DNA of 64,000 nucleotides, from NCBI RefSeq assembly GCF_020858115.1, contig NZ_JACYMM010000007.1:310901-374900 (forward strand), given 5' to 3'. Shown here one piece after another: positions 39,621-49,011 of this stretch. The stretch is from Janthinobacterium sp. FW305-129. Its GTDB lineage: Bacteria; Pseudomonadota; Gammaproteobacteria; Burkholderiales; Burkholderiaceae_D. Position numbers and translations under genes: made by a program. Every line of letters starts with the position of its first letter. Positions within the stretch are counted from its first letter, which is position 1. The notes beneath the pieces are model-generated. The model did no database searches and was not told the origin of the DNA. It saw only the letters and a list, made by a program, of their open reading frames with translations.

Positions 39621-40262
39621 TCAAGGTGTAATTGAAATTGTTCTCGCGCGCTGGTTCGACAGATAAATATTGTCCTTTTCCAGCGGCTTGCCTGCGCGCA
39701 CGGCATCGAGCCAGTCCTGCGTGCTGGCGACGGCGGCGAAATTCGAGTGGAACACGCTGCAAAAGACGCGGTGGATTTCCTCGGCGCTGGCCGTGCCGCC
39801 CGCATTCGCGTAGGGCAGGGTGCCGGTGGCGTCCTGCAGGAATTCGACTTGCAAGCCGTCGTGCGCGGCTTGGTAGATGGTGGCGGCGTCGCAGTTGTGC
39901 GTCATGTAGCCGGTCACCGTCAGGGTGTCGATGCTGTGGCGCTCCAGCCAGGCGTGCAAGTCCGTGCCCGCAAACGCGCTGCCCATGGTCTTGTTGATGC
40001 GGTGGTCGGCGGCAAAGGAAGCCACTTGCGGGTGCAGCTGCCAGCCGTCGCTGCCTTTTGCAAAGATGGGAGAAGCTTCCGGCGCATCGTGCTGGACGAC
40101 GATGACGGGCACGCCGCCGGCGCGGGCGGCGGCCATGGCGGCGACGATGTTCGGCAGGGAAATGTCGACGGATGGATATTCGATGGGCATGTCGCCCGTG
40201 AAGTATTCGTTTTGCACGTCGATGACGAGCAGGGCGCGGCGCGGTGCGGTAGTGTTGGACAT
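39621..40262 (-). CDS. Isochorismatase-family cysteine hydrolase
   Basis: This cytosolic protein of about 213 residues has the isochorismatase-like hydrolase fold (nicotinamidase, ureidoacrylate or similar amidase). Catalytic residues visible are Asp15 in LLVIDVQNEY, a Lys in RINKTMGSAF and Cys near 124 in YMTHNCDA. The substrate is unknown. It is divergent from a GlxA-type regulator, a common pairing in which the regulator controls the hydrolase. The start at 40262 (MSNTTAP) has a purine-rich run upstream. Confidence 0.9.
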   Translation of the reverse strand: MSNTTAPRRALLVIDVQNEYFTGDMPIEYPSVDISLPNIVAAMAAARAGGVPVIVVQHDAPEASPIFAKGSDGWQLHPQVASFAADHRINKTMGSAFAGTDLHAWLERHSIDTLTVTGYMTHNCDAATIYQAAHDGLQVEFLQDATGTLPYANAGGTASAEEIHRVFCSVFHSNFAAVASTQDWLDAVRAGKPLEKDNIYLSNQRARTISITP

Positions 40263-40340
40263 GCGTGACTCCTGAATGGTTGAAAGAGGAAGGACTTCCC
40301 CGATACAGCTATTTTCAAGCGGCGCGTTGAAAACAAAAAG

Positions 40341-40375
40341 TGGCCCGAAGGCCTATCTGCGATAAAATCGGGCCA
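40341..40375. promoter_or_regulatory. Inverted repeat around the GlxA-type regulator's -10 and start codon
   Basis: TGGCCCGA (40341-40348) and TCGGGCCA (40368-40375) are perfect 8-base arms flanking a possible -10 (TAAAAT, 40363-40368). The last base is the A of the regulator's ATG. It could be an autoregulatory operator. Confidence 0.4.
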
Positions 40376-41376
40376 TGACTGCTATCCCTACTTTGTCCCC
40401 CTTGAGCGTGGCCGTGATCGCCTTCGACGGTATGACGCCATTCCACCTGTCCGTGCCTTGCCTCGTGTTTGGCGCCCAGACGGACGAGGCCGATCTGCCG
40501 CCTTTCCACGTGCGCGTGTGCGCCGCCGATCCCGCGCCCTTGCGCACGGCGGCCGGCTTCGCCATCACGCCCGAGTTCGGCCTGGAAGGGCTGGAAGGGG
40601 CCGACATCGTCATCATGCCGGCCTGGCACGACGATTGCCGCGATGCGCCGCCGCCCTTGGTCGCGGCGCTGCGGGCGGCCAGCGGGCGCGGCGCGCGCAT
40701 GGTGGGCCTGTGCCTGGGCGCGTTTCCCCTGGCGCAGGCGGGCTTGTTGGATGGCAAGAGTGCTGCCACGCACTGGGGCATGGCGGACCGGCTGGCGGCC
40801 CGCTATCCCCGGGTCAGGGTGGACCGGGAAGTGCTGTACGTGGACGATGGCGGCGTGCTCACGTCGGCCGGCGTGGCGGCCGGCCTCGATTGCTGTCTGT
40901 ATCTGCTGCGCCAGCTGGCGGGCGCCGAGGTGGCCAACCGGGTGGCGCGCCGGCTGCTGGTGGCGCCGCACCGCCAGGGCGGGCAGGCCCAGTTCATCGC
41001 GCGTCCGCTGCCCGTATCCGGCAGCGAAGGGCGCTTTGCCGATGTGCTCGCCTGCGTGACGGCCAACCTGGGCCAGGCGCACAGCATCGACGCGCTGGCC
41101 GGGCGGGCTGCCATGAGTCGGCGCAATTTTACGCGCCACTTCCGCCAGGCGACGGGCACGTCGTTCAAGCAATGGCTGCTGAACCAGCGTCTTGCGCATG
41201 CGCAAAGCCTGCTGGAAAAAAGCGCGGTCTCGATCGATGTCGTGGCGCAAGAAGCCGGCTTCGGCACGGCCCTGTCGCTGCGCCAGCATTTCCGCGCCAG
41301 CTTGCAGACGTCGCCGTCGGCGTACCGCAAGCTGTTTCGGCAGCAATCAGGCCGGGTCGGGCAGCCAGAGCGTTGA
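40375..41376 (+). CDS. GlxA family transcriptional regulator (DJ-1/PfpI plus AraC HTH)
   Basis: This protein of about 333 residues has an N-terminal DJ-1/PfpI amidotransferase-like domain (about 9-180, with the nucleophile-elbow-like segment GLCLGAFPLA) and a C-terminal AraC-type double helix-turn-helix (about 225-325, MSRRNFTRHFRQATG). It likely senses a small molecule and controls the divergent isochorismatase-like gene. There is no ribosome site before the ATG and a -10-like box ends seven bases before it, so the message may be leaderless. Its 3' end overlaps the next convergent gene by 30 bases. Confidence 0.9.
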   Translation: MTAIPTLSPLSVAVIAFDGMTPFHLSVPCLVFGAQTDEADLPPFHVRVCAADPAPLRTAAGFAITPEFGLEGLEGADIVIMPAWHDDCRDAPPPLVAALRAASGRGARMVGLCLGAFPLAQAGLLDGKSAATHWGMADRLAARYPRVRVDREVLYVDDGGVLTSAGVAAGLDCCLYLLRQLAGAEVANRVARRLLVAPHRQGGQAQFIARPLPVSGSEGRFADVLACVTANLGQAHSIDALAGRAAMSRRNFTRHFRQATGTSFKQWLLNQRLAHAQSLLEKSAVSIDVVAQEAGFGTALSLRQHFRASLQTSPSAYRKLFRQQSGRVGQPER

Positions 41377-42207
41377 TGTGTCCCGGCTGCCGTTGGCCAG
41401 CTGGGCGCTGACATCGATTTGCCGCGCGATGAAGGCGGCCGGCTCGAAGGCGTAGCGTTCCTGGAACGAGACGGTTTCCGCGCTCATCAGTTCGGCATAC
41501 GTCTGCATCAGGGTCGAGGCGGAAACATGCTTGCCTTGCTCCAGGTAGGTGTCGATGGCGGCCAGCAGCACGGGGTAATCGGTATTTTCCTTGCTGCCGC
41601 CAAAGTTGAACGACAATTGCCCGCAGGCGCGCCAGATGGGGTCAAGTTCCCTGTCCGGCACCGGCTGCGCGCGCAGCCATTGCAAGGCCTTCAATGGCGG
41701 GCCGCCAAACGACGGCGGTGAAATGATGGCCTGGATGGCCACCTTGACGGCGTCATCGATTCTGCCCGCGCGCACATACTGGCCATGCAGCAAGGTCAGG
41801 GCGTCCGTGTATTCGGGCACGATGGCCAGCGCCGCTTCCAGCAGCGCGATGGCGGCGTCCGGCTTGCGCTGCGCAATCAATTCCTTGGCTTCCAGGAAGG
41901 CGGCGCGCGGCGAGGCGGGGTCGTCGGCCAGCGTCGGTGTGGCGACATACTCGTCATCCGCCGTTGCGTAGGCTTGCAGGAACGCCGCCAGGCTGGAAAA
42001 GTGCGGCTGGATGCGCCACTCGTCGTGCCATGTTTCGACGACGATGGGTTCCGCCGCTTCGCGCCCGATGGGCCAGTACAGGCCGAACGTGTCGCCATTG
42101 CCCAGCGCGCCTTCAAAGAACGGGGTGAAGCCGAGCGGCGGATACGCTGTCGTGTGTTGCCAGTCTTGTTCGACCGAGATGGGGGCGAGGTTTGCAGGTA
42201 GTTGCAT
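41347..42207 (-). CDS. SMI1/KNR4-like protein with TPR-like middle
   Basis: This cytosolic protein of about 286 residues begins with a segment typical of SMI1/KNR4 (SUKH) proteins (GDTFGLYWPIGREAAEPIVVETWHDE, then FSSLAAFLQAY), followed by tetratricopeptide-like helices (about 115-190) and a helical C-terminus. The start at 42207 (MQLPANLAP) is chosen because the frame open to 42306 lacks a ribosome site. No toxin gene is adjacent; function unknown. It might be an immunity or protein-interaction factor, which is inference from the SUKH likeness. Confidence 0.65.
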   Translation of the reverse strand: MQLPANLAPISVEQDWQHTTAYPPLGFTPFFEGALGNGDTFGLYWPIGREAAEPIVVETWHDEWRIQPHFSSLAAFLQAYATADDEYVATPTLADDPASPRAAFLEAKELIAQRKPDAAIALLEAALAIVPEYTDALTLLHGQYVRAGRIDDAVKVAIQAIISPPSFGGPPLKALQWLRAQPVPDRELDPIWRACGQLSFNFGGSKENTDYPVLLAAIDTYLEQGKHVSASTLMQTYAELMSAETVSFQERYAFEPAAFIARQIDVSAQLANGSRDTSTLWLPDPA

Positions 42208-42312
42208 GGAGGTTGCAGAGGATAAAACGCCAGTGTAGAGCAAGAGCGCGTCCACCGGCGTTCCCCATCGCGGCAAGTGGGCAGGGGTAGGGCAAGTGAA
42301 GGGCAAGGCCCT

Positions 42313-42879
42313 TCAGTCGCGTTCCGGCACCGGCACGTTGAAGCCGTTCAAGGTGGTCGAGACCAGCGCGTACAGGCCCACCAGATAGATCAGCTCGTTG
42401 GTGCCGTGCTGGCCGAAGGTGGCAAGCGCCAGCCGGTACAGCGGCTCCGGCAGCGTGCCGCCGCCGCTGAGCGCGTAAGCCAGGTCGTAGGCGATGCTCT
42501 CATGCTGGTCCAGGTCGACGGGCTTGACGTCGGCCACCAGCGTGGCCAGGCGCTCGGCCGACATGCCTTCGCGCTCCGCGACAGCGATGTGGGCGTAGAT
42601 TTCATAGGCGGCGTTGTAGCGCGCGCCGACCACCAGGATGGCAATCTGGCGCACCTTGTCGGGCAGCGTGGCGTTGGCCGTCATGGCCAGGGTCAGGTCC
42701 CAGATGGCCTTGCCGATGGCCGGTTCGTGCAGCCATGGATTCCATGGCCCCATCAGGGCGCCGTCTTCGCGCACGGCGATGAAATCGTTGAAATTGCTGG
42801 TGATGCCTTTGCGCATATCGTCGTACAGCGGCTGTTGTTCGGGCGTCAGGTCTTTCGGAGCGATCAGGGGCAGGCGCAT
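42313..42879 (-). CDS. Carboxymuconolactone decarboxylase family protein
   Basis: This protein of about 188 residues has the all-helical CMD/AhpD-like fold, seen in the conserved stretch KVRQIAILVVGARYNAAYEI followed by HIAVAEREGMS. It contains no cysteine, so it cannot be an AhpD-type peroxidase with a CxxC centre. It is more like the 4-carboxymuconolactone decarboxylase branch of unknown substrate. It is transcribed alone, 105 bases from the upstream end of the SMI1-like gene. Confidence 0.88.
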   Translation of the reverse strand: MRLPLIAPKDLTPEQQPLYDDMRKGITSNFNDFIAVREDGALMGPWNPWLHEPAIGKAIWDLTLAMTANATLPDKVRQIAILVVGARYNAAYEIYAHIAVAEREGMSAERLATLVADVKPVDLDQHESIAYDLAYALSGGGTLPEPLYRLALATFGQHGTNELIYLVGLYALVSTTLNGFNVPVPERD

Positions 42880-42974
42880 GGGAACTCCTTGCTGGGTAGG
42901 TGGGCGGTGGGCGGCGGTAGCCAGCAGCCAGTATAGCCAGCCAGCGTGGCAGGCGGCGCCCGTTCGCTGTGCGC

Positions 42975-43322
42975 CTACTTGCGCGGCTCGTGAATGCGGA
43001 ATTTCTTCACGACACCTGCCTGGTCGAACATCACGGCCACTTCGCGCGTGCCTTTTTCGCCCAGCAGGGGGATCAGCCGCGTCACCTTGGGCGCTTGCAG
43101 CTGGTTCTTGTAGACCCAGACTTCATAGCCGGGGTCGAAGCTGACGACGGTGGCGTTGCCCAGCGCCGCGTCGAGGTCGAGGCGGGTGGTCTTGCCGACC
43201 TTGATGTTCTGATAGATGGCGCCATTGTCGGGCGCGCGGTTGACCTTGTATTCACTGGCGGTGCACATGGCCACGGCCAGGCCCGCGAGGCAGGAAGCTG
43301 CCAGTTTGATCAATGTGTTCAT
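42975..43322 (-). CDS. Small exported lipoprotein, BamE/SmpA-like
   Basis: This 115-residue protein has a signal peptide with a possible lipobox at LAVAMC (Cys20). The mature part has the two-strand, helix pattern of SmpA/OmlA (BamE-like) domains: IYQNIKVGKTTRLDLDAALG then WVYKN and the final strand VVKKFRIHE. The domain is found in outer-membrane assembly proteins and in many small lipoproteins of unknown role, so a Bam function is not implied. Confidence 0.72.
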   Translation of the reverse strand: MNTLIKLAASCLAGLAVAMCTASEYKVNRAPDNGAIYQNIKVGKTTRLDLDAALGNATVVSFDPGYEVWVYKNQLQAPKVTRLIPLLGEKGTREVAVMFDQAGVVKKFRIHEPRK

Positions 43323-43470
43323 AGGGACTCCCGGTGTGCATCACTGCTTCCAATCTCAGAGGGGACGGGCGTGATGTCATGCCGGGAGTGTGCTTGCGTC
43401 GCCACGAATGTGCTACAAGATTATACAAAGGCGCAAAATCTGATGCCAGTGGTACCGGCTGGCGGTACTT

Positions 43471-43971
43471 TTAGCGGTTCTGCAGCACGTCGGTCGACAG
43501 CGCCAGGGTTTCCTTGATTTCTTCCATCACCACATAGCTTTTCGATTGCGCGGCGCCCGGCAGCTGCAGCAGCATGTCGCCCAGCAGCTTGCGGTATTCG
43601 GCCATTTCATGGATGCGCGCCTTGATCAGGTAATCGAAGTCGCCCGACACCAGGTGGCATTCCTGCACTTCGGGAATCTGCAGCACTTCGCGGCGGAATT
43701 GCTCGAAGGCGGACGCCGACTTTTGATTGAGAGTAATCTCTACAAAGACGAGCAGCTTGGCGCCCAGCGCGGCCGGGTTCACCTTGGCATGGTAGCCCGT
43801 GATGACGCCGTCGCGCTCCATGCGCTTGACCCGCTCGATGCAGGGCGTGATGGACAGCCCCACCTGTTCACCGAGGTCTTTCATCGAGATGCGGCCATCC
43901 TGTTGCAGGATGCGCAGGATGTGGCGATCCAGCTTGTCGAGGCCACGTGCCGATTCTTTTAGGATTCTCAT
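43471..43971 (-). CDS. lrp: Lrp/AsnC family regulator of D-alanine catabolism
   Basis: This 166-residue regulator has an N-terminal helix-turn-helix (about 10-60, SMKDLGEQVGLSITPCIERVKR) and a C-terminal RAM ligand-binding domain. It is divergent from dadA-alr over a 106-base AT-rich gap, the usual place for Lrp binding, so it probably activates or represses these genes in response to alanine. It may also act globally. The start at 43971 fits the family N-terminus. Confidence 0.94.
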   Translation of the reverse strand: MRILKESARGLDKLDRHILRILQQDGRISMKDLGEQVGLSITPCIERVKRMERDGVITGYHAKVNPAALGAKLLVFVEITLNQKSASAFEQFRREVLQIPEVQECHLVSGDFDYLIKARIHEMAEYRKLLGDMLLQLPGAAQSKSYVVMEEIKETLALSTDVLQNR

Positions 43972-44077
43972 GATTTATTGCTGAATATCTCGATTTATAC
44001 GTGAACAAATACTGGCTCTTTCCCAATATGATAGCGGTTAATCTGGCGTCAGCCTAAAAAAATATAATGAGGAAACT

Positions 44078-45367
44078 ATGCGTATCGTGATTCTGGGTAG
44101 CGGCGTCATCGGCGTCACCAGTGCTTACTATCTGGCCAAGGCAGGACATGAGGTGACCGTTATCGACCGCCAGCCGGGCCCGGCACTGGAAACCAGCTTC
44201 GCGAATGCGGGGCAAATCTCGCCCGGCTACGCTTCGCCATGGGCCGCGCCCGGCATTCCCCTGAAAGCCGTGAAGTGGATGATGCAGCGCCACGCGCCGC
44301 TGGCCATCTCGCTCGACGGCAGCGCCGCCCAGCTGAAATGGATGTGGCAGATGTTGCGTAATTGCACACCGGAAGCGTATGCCGTGAACAAGGAACGCAT
44401 GGTGCGCCTGGCCGAATACAGCCGCGACTGCTTCAAGGTGCTGCGCGCCGAAGCGGGCATCACGTATGAAGGCCGCCAGCAAGGCACGATGCAATTGTTC
44501 CGTACGGAAAAGCAATATAACGACGCTTCGAAAGATATCGAAGTGCTCAAGGATGCCGGCGTGCCGTATGAGGTGCTGCAGCGCAACGAGCTGTCGCGCG
44601 CGGAACCGGCCCTGGAAGCCGTCAAGGACAAGCTGTTTGGCGGCTTGCGCCTGCCCAACGATGAAACGGGCGATTGCCAGCTGTTTACCACGCGCCTGTC
44701 GGAAATGGCCGAGGCGCTGGGCGTGAAGTTCCGTTACGGCGTGTCCATCGATGCCTTGCTGACGCAGGGCGATGAGATTGCTGGCGTGCAATGCGGCGCG
44801 GAAATCGTCAAGGCCGATTCCTACGTCGTGGCGCTCGGTTCCTACTCGACGGGCTTCATGAAGCCGCTGCTGGACATTCCCGTGTATCCGCTGAAGGGCT
44901 ATTCGATCACCGTGCCTATCGTCAACGCGGCCAAGGCGCCCGTGTCGACCATCCTCGATGAAACCTATAAAATCGCCGTGACGCGCTTCGACGACCGCAT
45001 CCGCGTGGGCGGCATGGCGGAAATCGCCGGCTACAACCTGAACCTGAACCCGCGCCGCCGCGAAACGCTGGAAATGGTCGTCAACGACCTGTTCCCCGGC
45101 GGCGGCAACACGGCCGAGGCGACGTTCTGGACGGGCTTGCGTCCGATGACGCCGGACGGCACGCCGATCGTCGGCCGCACGCCGCTGCGCAACCTGTTCC
45201 TGAACACGGGCCACGGCACCCTGGGCTGGACCATGTCCTGCGGTTCGGCGCAATTGCTGGCCGACCTGATGTCGTCGAAAAAGCCGGCCATCCTGGCCGA
45301 CGACCTGTCCGTCAGCCGCTACAGCGGCGCGCAGGGCCAGGGCAAACTGCAACACGCGGCGGCTTGA
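44078..45367 (+). CDS. dadA: D-amino acid dehydrogenase small subunit
   Basis: This membrane-associated flavoprotein of about 429 residues oxidises D-alanine and other D-amino acids to 2-oxo acids, feeding electrons to the respiratory chain. The FAD motif [13 protein letters not shown] opens the protein, followed by [18 protein letters not shown], which is characteristic of DadA. The ribosome site GAGGAAAC is good. The alanine racemase gene begins one base after its stop, so the two work as a pair: racemase makes D-alanine, DadA burns it. Confidence 0.97.
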   Translation: MRIVILGSGVIGVTSAYYLAKAGHEVTVIDRQPGPALETSFANAGQISPGYASPWAAPGIPLKAVKWMMQRHAPLAISLDGSAAQLKWMWQMLRNCTPEAYAVNKERMVRLAEYSRDCFKVLRAEAGITYEGRQQGTMQLFRTEKQYNDASKDIEVLKDAGVPYEVLQRNELSRAEPALEAVKDKLFGGLRLPNDETGDCQLFTTRLSEMAEALGVKFRYGVSIDALLTQGDEIAGVQCGAEIVKADSYVVALGSYSTGFMKPLLDIPVYPLKGYSITVPIVNAAKAPVSTILDETYKIAVTRFDDRIRVGGMAEIAGYNLNLNPRRRETLEMVVNDLFPGGGNTAEATFWTGLRPMTPDGTPIVGRTPLRNLFLNTGHGTLGWTMSCGSAQLLADLMSSKKPAILADDLSVSRYSGAQGQGKLQHAAA

Positions 45368-45368
45368 G

Positions 45369-46499
45369 ATGGCGGCCAGCATGCCTCCCAAGGAACGTAG
45401 CGGCGCCATCCTGACGGTGGATCTCGATGCCGTGCGCGCCAACTACCGCTTGTTGCGCGACAAGGCGCACCCGGCCGCCTGTTCCGCCGTCGTCAAATCC
45501 GACGCGTATGGCCTCGGTGCCGCGCAAGTGGGCGCGGCCCTGTATGAAGAGGGTTGCCGCCATTTCTTCGTCGCCCACCTGGAAGAAGGCATCAGCCTGC
45601 GCCCGCACGTGGCGCCCGATGCGGCCATCTTCGTGCTGCACGGCCCGCCCGTCGACACGGAAGGCGAATTCACGGCCCACGGCCTGACGCCCGTACTCAA
45701 CAGCGAGCCGCAGGTGGCGGGCTGGCGCAGGCATGCCAAGGCGCTGGGCACCACCCTGGACGCCATCGTGCAGGTGGACACGGGCATGTCGCGCATGGGC
45801 CTGTCGCCGCAGGAAATCGACGCCTGGCTGCTGGATCCGCACTTTCTCGACGGCATCAAGGTGCGCTACATCATGAGCCACCTGGCTTGCGCCGACGAGC
45901 GCGCCAACCCGATGAATGGCGAGCAGCTGGCCCGTTTCACCGCCATCCGCGCCCGTTTGCCGCAATACCGCGCCAGCTTGGCCAATTCCTCGGGCATCTT
46001 CCTGTCGCCCGACTACCACTTCGACCTGGTGCGTCCGGGCGCGGCCCTGTACGGCATCGGGCCGCAGGGCGGCGAGCCGAATCCGCTGCGCTCCGTGGTG
46101 CGGCTGCAGGGCAAGGTCATGCAGACACGCACGATTGCCGCCGGCGACCACGTGGGCTACAGCCGCCGCTACACGGCCAGCGAGCCGCGCCAGGTGGCGA
46201 CCATTTCCGTCGGTTATGCCGATGGCTGGCTGCGCAGCATGAGCAACCAGGGCCTGGCCATCGTCGATGGCGTGAAAGTGCCGCAGATCGGCGCCATTTC
46301 CATGGATTCGATTACGCTGGACGTCAGCGCCATCGACCAGGAGCGCGTCGCGCCGGGCAGCCTGGTCGACCTGATCTGCGCCGAACACCCGGTCGACGCC
46401 GTGGCGGCCATGGCCAATACCATCGGCTATGAGGTGCTGACGAACCTGGGTGGACGCTACTACCGCGAGTATCAAGGCCTGGCGCAGTCCGCACGCTAG
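45369..46499 (+). CDS. alr: Alanine racemase (catabolic, DadX type)
   Basis: This PLP enzyme of about 376 residues interconverts L- and D-alanine. Lys43 in AVVKSDAYGLG is the PLP lysine, and the catalytic Tyr lies near 262 in GYSRRYTA; the barrel and C-terminal beta domain are complete. Its place directly after dadA marks it as the catabolic racemase (dadX) rather than the cell-wall one, though it could also serve peptidoglycan. A terminator follows. Confidence 0.96.
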   Translation: MAASMPPKERSGAILTVDLDAVRANYRLLRDKAHPAACSAVVKSDAYGLGAAQVGAALYEEGCRHFFVAHLEEGISLRPHVAPDAAIFVLHGPPVDTEGEFTAHGLTPVLNSEPQVAGWRRHAKALGTTLDAIVQVDTGMSRMGLSPQEIDAWLLDPHFLDGIKVRYIMSHLACADERANPMNGEQLARFTAIRARLPQYRASLANSSGIFLSPDYHFDLVRPGAALYGIGPQGGEPNPLRSVVRLQGKVMQTRTIAAGDHVGYSRRYTASEPRQVATISVGYADGWLRSMSNQGLAIVDGVKVPQIGAISMDSITLDVSAIDQERVAPGSLVDLICAEHPVDAVAAMANTIGYEVLTNLGGRYYREYQGLAQSAR

Positions 46500-46529
46500 C
46501 GCGCAAAACCGATAATTGTGTGGCAAGAT

Positions 46530-46565
46530 AGCCCTGGTGTGAGCTTCACTCCAGGGCTTTCTTTC
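46530..46565 (+). terminator. Intrinsic terminator after dadA-alr
   Basis: AGCCCTGG (46530-46537) pairs with CCAGGGCT (46551-46558), followed by TTCTTTC, 31 bases past the racemase stop. Confidence 0.8.
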
Positions 46566-46585
46566 AACCGTTATCGGGGACTTTC

Positions 46586-47143
46586 ATGAGCCAATATCAA
46601 GTCGCAATCATCGTCGGCAGCCTGCGCAAGGATTCCTTCAACCGCAAGCTGGCCGACGCCCTCATCAAGCTGGCGCCGCCCGAGTTTTCCTTTAAACATA
46701 TCGAGATCGGCGACTTGCCGCTGTACAACCAGGACGACGATGGCGCGCAGGCCGAGCAGGTGCTGCGCCTGAAATCCGACATTTCCGCATCGCAAGCCTT
46801 GCTCTTCCTCACCCCCGAATACAACCGCTCGATCCCCGGCGTGCTGAAAAATGCCCTCGACCACGGCTCGCGCCCGTATGGCCAGAGCGTGTGGGGCGGC
46901 AAGCCCGGTGCCGTGCTGGGCGTCTCCGTGGGTGCCACGGGCACGGCGCTGGCGCAGCAGCATTTGCGCAATGTGCTCGCCTACCTGGACGTGCCGCTGC
47001 TGGGGCAGCCTGAAATGTTTATCCAGGCCAAGGACGGCCTGTTCGACGAGCACGGCGGCATCGGCCCGGCCAGCCTGGGTTTCTTCCAGGGCTGGATGCA
47101 GCGTTACACGGACTGGGTCCGCAAGCACGCCATCCACGCTTGA
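46586..47143 (+). CDS. NAD(P)H-dependent FMN reductase
   Basis: This flavodoxin-fold protein of about 185 residues belongs to the NADPH-dependent FMN/quinone/chromate reductase family. The FMN phosphate loop is GSLRKDSFNRKL near residue 11, and the segment LTPEYNRSIPGVLKNALDH contains the family's PEYN motif. It reduces FMN, quinones, azo compounds or metals in relatives; the natural substrate here is unknown. It stands alone between two terminator-like hairpins (46530 and, weaker, 47155-47177). Confidence 0.9.
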   Translation: MSQYQVAIIVGSLRKDSFNRKLADALIKLAPPEFSFKHIEIGDLPLYNQDDDGAQAEQVLRLKSDISASQALLFLTPEYNRSIPGVLKNALDHGSRPYGQSVWGGKPGAVLGVSVGATGTALAQQHLRNVLAYLDVPLLGQPEMFIQAKDGLFDEHGGIGPASLGFFQGWMQRYTDWVRKHAIHA

Positions 47144-47235
47144 TGCATATCAAGGCGGCAGCGCCCAGCGTTGCCGCTTGTTCATATTCTTTGACCATGG
47201 ATGCCAGGATTTCAATATTGGCACGGGTGTCTCGG

Positions 47236-47241
47236 TATAAT
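47236..47241 (+). promoter_or_regulatory. Consensus -10 box before the second diguanylate cyclase gene
   Basis: TATAAT at 47236-47241, 41 bases before the ATG; the -35 region at 17 bases is poor. The start of transcription would be near 47248. Confidence 0.4.
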
Positions 47242-47282
47242 GCGCCCTTTCTTTAGCGCAATACTTTCTTCTTGCCGACTCC

Positions 47283-48857
47283 ATGTGGACTAAACCTGTT
47301 CTGCGCATGAACTTGCGCCGTTTGATCGTGCTTGTGGCCTTTGCCAGCGCCCTGGTGTCCCTGGCCAATACCTTCTATGCCAGCTACAGCGTGCAGCGCC
47401 AGTTGCTGATCGATACCACCCTGGAAGCGAACCACGCCTACGCCAGCAAGCTGGCCAGCACGGCTGAGGACTTCCTGCAGTCGGCGCGCCAGCAGCTGGC
47501 CTACAGCGCCGGCAGCCTGCCCTCGCGCATGGACGACGAGCAATGGCTGACGGAAGAGGCGCAGCGCCTGCGCCTGCAAACGAACAGCTTCAATTCCGTG
47601 CTCATCGTCGATGCGGACGGCAAGGTGCTGGGCGTGTCGCCGGAAACCCTGGCACTGAAAAACCGCACGCTCGATTCGGCCGGCGCCGCGCAGGCGCTGC
47701 GCGAGCGGCGCCCGCTGGTCACGCAGCCTTACATATCTTCGGTCGGCAATCTGGTGGTCTTCGTTTCGCATCCCATCGTCGGCAAGGATGGGCGCTACCT
47801 CGGCTATGTGGGCGGCAGCATCTACCTGAAACAGAAAAATATCCTGTACACCATGCTGGGCCAGCATTACTACCGCGACGGCTCCTACCTGTACGTGGTC
47901 GACCAGAACCGGCGCCTGCTGTACCACCCGGACCCCGAACGCCTGGGCGACGTGGCCGGCCGCAATGAAGTGATCGACGCCATCATCGCGCAGCGGGGCG
48001 GCGGCAACCGGCGCATGGACAACAGCCTGGGCGTGGACATGCTGGCCGGCTACGCCGTCATGCCGTCGACGGGCTGGGGCATCGTGGCGCAGCGTCCCAC
48101 GGCCATGACCCTGGCGCCGCTGAACCAGCTGATGGCCAACACGGTGTGGCATTCCCTGCCGATCGCCTTGCTGAGCCTGCCATTCATCTGGTGGCTGGCC
48201 AGCCTGATTTCACGGCCCCTGGTGCAGCTGGCCGAAGGCGCGCGGCGCATGGACGCGCCCGGCACGGCCGAGCGCATCGCCGCCATCCGCTCATGGTACG
48301 TGGAAGCGGCGCAGATCAAGAAAGCCCTGTTGAAGGGCCTGGCATTGTTGCAGAACAAGATCGGCAAGCTGAAGACGGACGTGGAGACGGACCCGCTGAC
48401 GGGCCTGTCGAACCGGCGCGGCATGGCGGCGGCGCTGGACGCCTGGCAGGCGCAGGCGCGGCCGTTTTCCGTCATCGCCATCGACATCGACCATTTCAAG
48501 CAAGTCAACGACCGCTGGGGCCATGCCGTGGGCGATGAAGTCATCCTGCGCCTGGCGCAGCTGATGCGTGCCTGTTCGCGCGATGCCGACGTGCTGTGCC
48601 GCAATGGCGGCGACGAATTCATCATGCTGCTGCCCGACGCCGACCTGGACGTGGCCATGCAGGTGGCCGAGCGCCTGCGCGCCAAGGTGGCCGCCGCCGT
48701 GATACCCGGCGCGGGCGCCATCACGGTCTCGCTGGGCGTCGTCTCGTCGTCGCACGGGGAGCGCAGCACGGACGCCGTGCTGCTGGCCGCCGACGCGGCC
48801 CTGTACGTGGCCAAGGAAAACGGGCGCAATTGCGTGGGGATCACGGAGCCTGCCTGA
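47283..48857 (+). CDS. Diguanylate cyclase: Cache, HAMP and GGDEF
   Basis: This inner-membrane protein of about 524 residues has membrane segments near 14-34 and 285-308 flanking a periplasmic double-Cache sensor, then a HAMP-like stretch and a GGDEF domain (about 370-520). The signature is canonical GGDEF near 442, with an inhibitory site RDAD five residues before it, so it should be an active, feedback-inhibited cyclic di-GMP synthase. Ligand unknown. It is monocistronic, upstream of the cydAB operon. Confidence 0.94.
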   Translation: MWTKPVLRMNLRRLIVLVAFASALVSLANTFYASYSVQRQLLIDTTLEANHAYASKLASTAEDFLQSARQQLAYSAGSLPSRMDDEQWLTEEAQRLRLQTNSFNSVLIVDADGKVLGVSPETLALKNRTLDSAGAAQALRERRPLVTQPYISSVGNLVVFVSHPIVGKDGRYLGYVGGSIYLKQKNILYTMLGQHYYRDGSYLYVVDQNRRLLYHPDPERLGDVAGRNEVIDAIIAQRGGGNRRMDNSLGVDMLAGYAVMPSTGWGIVAQRPTAMTLAPLNQLMANTVWHSLPIALLSLPFIWWLASLISRPLVQLAEGARRMDAPGTAERIAAIRSWYVEAAQIKKALLKGLALLQNKIGKLKTDVETDPLTGLSNRRGMAAALDAWQAQARPFSVIAIDIDHFKQVNDRWGHAVGDEVILRLAQLMRACSRDADVLCRNGGDEFIMLLPDADLDVAMQVAERLRAKVAAAVIPGAGAITVSLGVVSSSHGERSTDAVLLAADAALYVAKENGRNCVGITEPA

Positions 48858-48985
48858 TGCGTTTTTCCATTGGATCGGCTTGACCTTGTCATTCGGAAAA
48901 CGTCAAACTGATCCTATGTTTTCTCCGATTTCTGAGTCTGTTATGTTTTGCCCGTAAAGCCTAGAGTGGAGGCCTGGGTAAAACA

Positions 48986-48998
48986 GACGTCACACGTC
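48986..48998. promoter_or_regulatory. Small inverted repeat before cydA
   Basis: GACGT CAC ACGTC (48986-48998), 14 bases before the ATG of cydA and close to its GGGAAGG ribosome site. It could be an operator or a translation hairpin; nothing identifies a regulator. Confidence 0.25.
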
Positions 48999-49011
48999 GG
49001 GAAGGCAACAC

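Noticed and set aside
42313..42879. AhpD-type alkylhydroperoxidase
   Set aside because: The protein has no cysteine at all, so no CxxC peroxidase centre.
44063..44068. TATAAT just before dadA as a promoter
   Set aside because: It is ten bases from the ATG and merges with the ribosome site GAGGAAAC; a transcript from it would lose that site.
47224..47240. Second sigma-54 promoter (GGCACG) before the diguanylate cyclase
   Set aside because: The -24 part matches but there is no TGC at the right distance for -12; the TATAAT nearby is a better reading.
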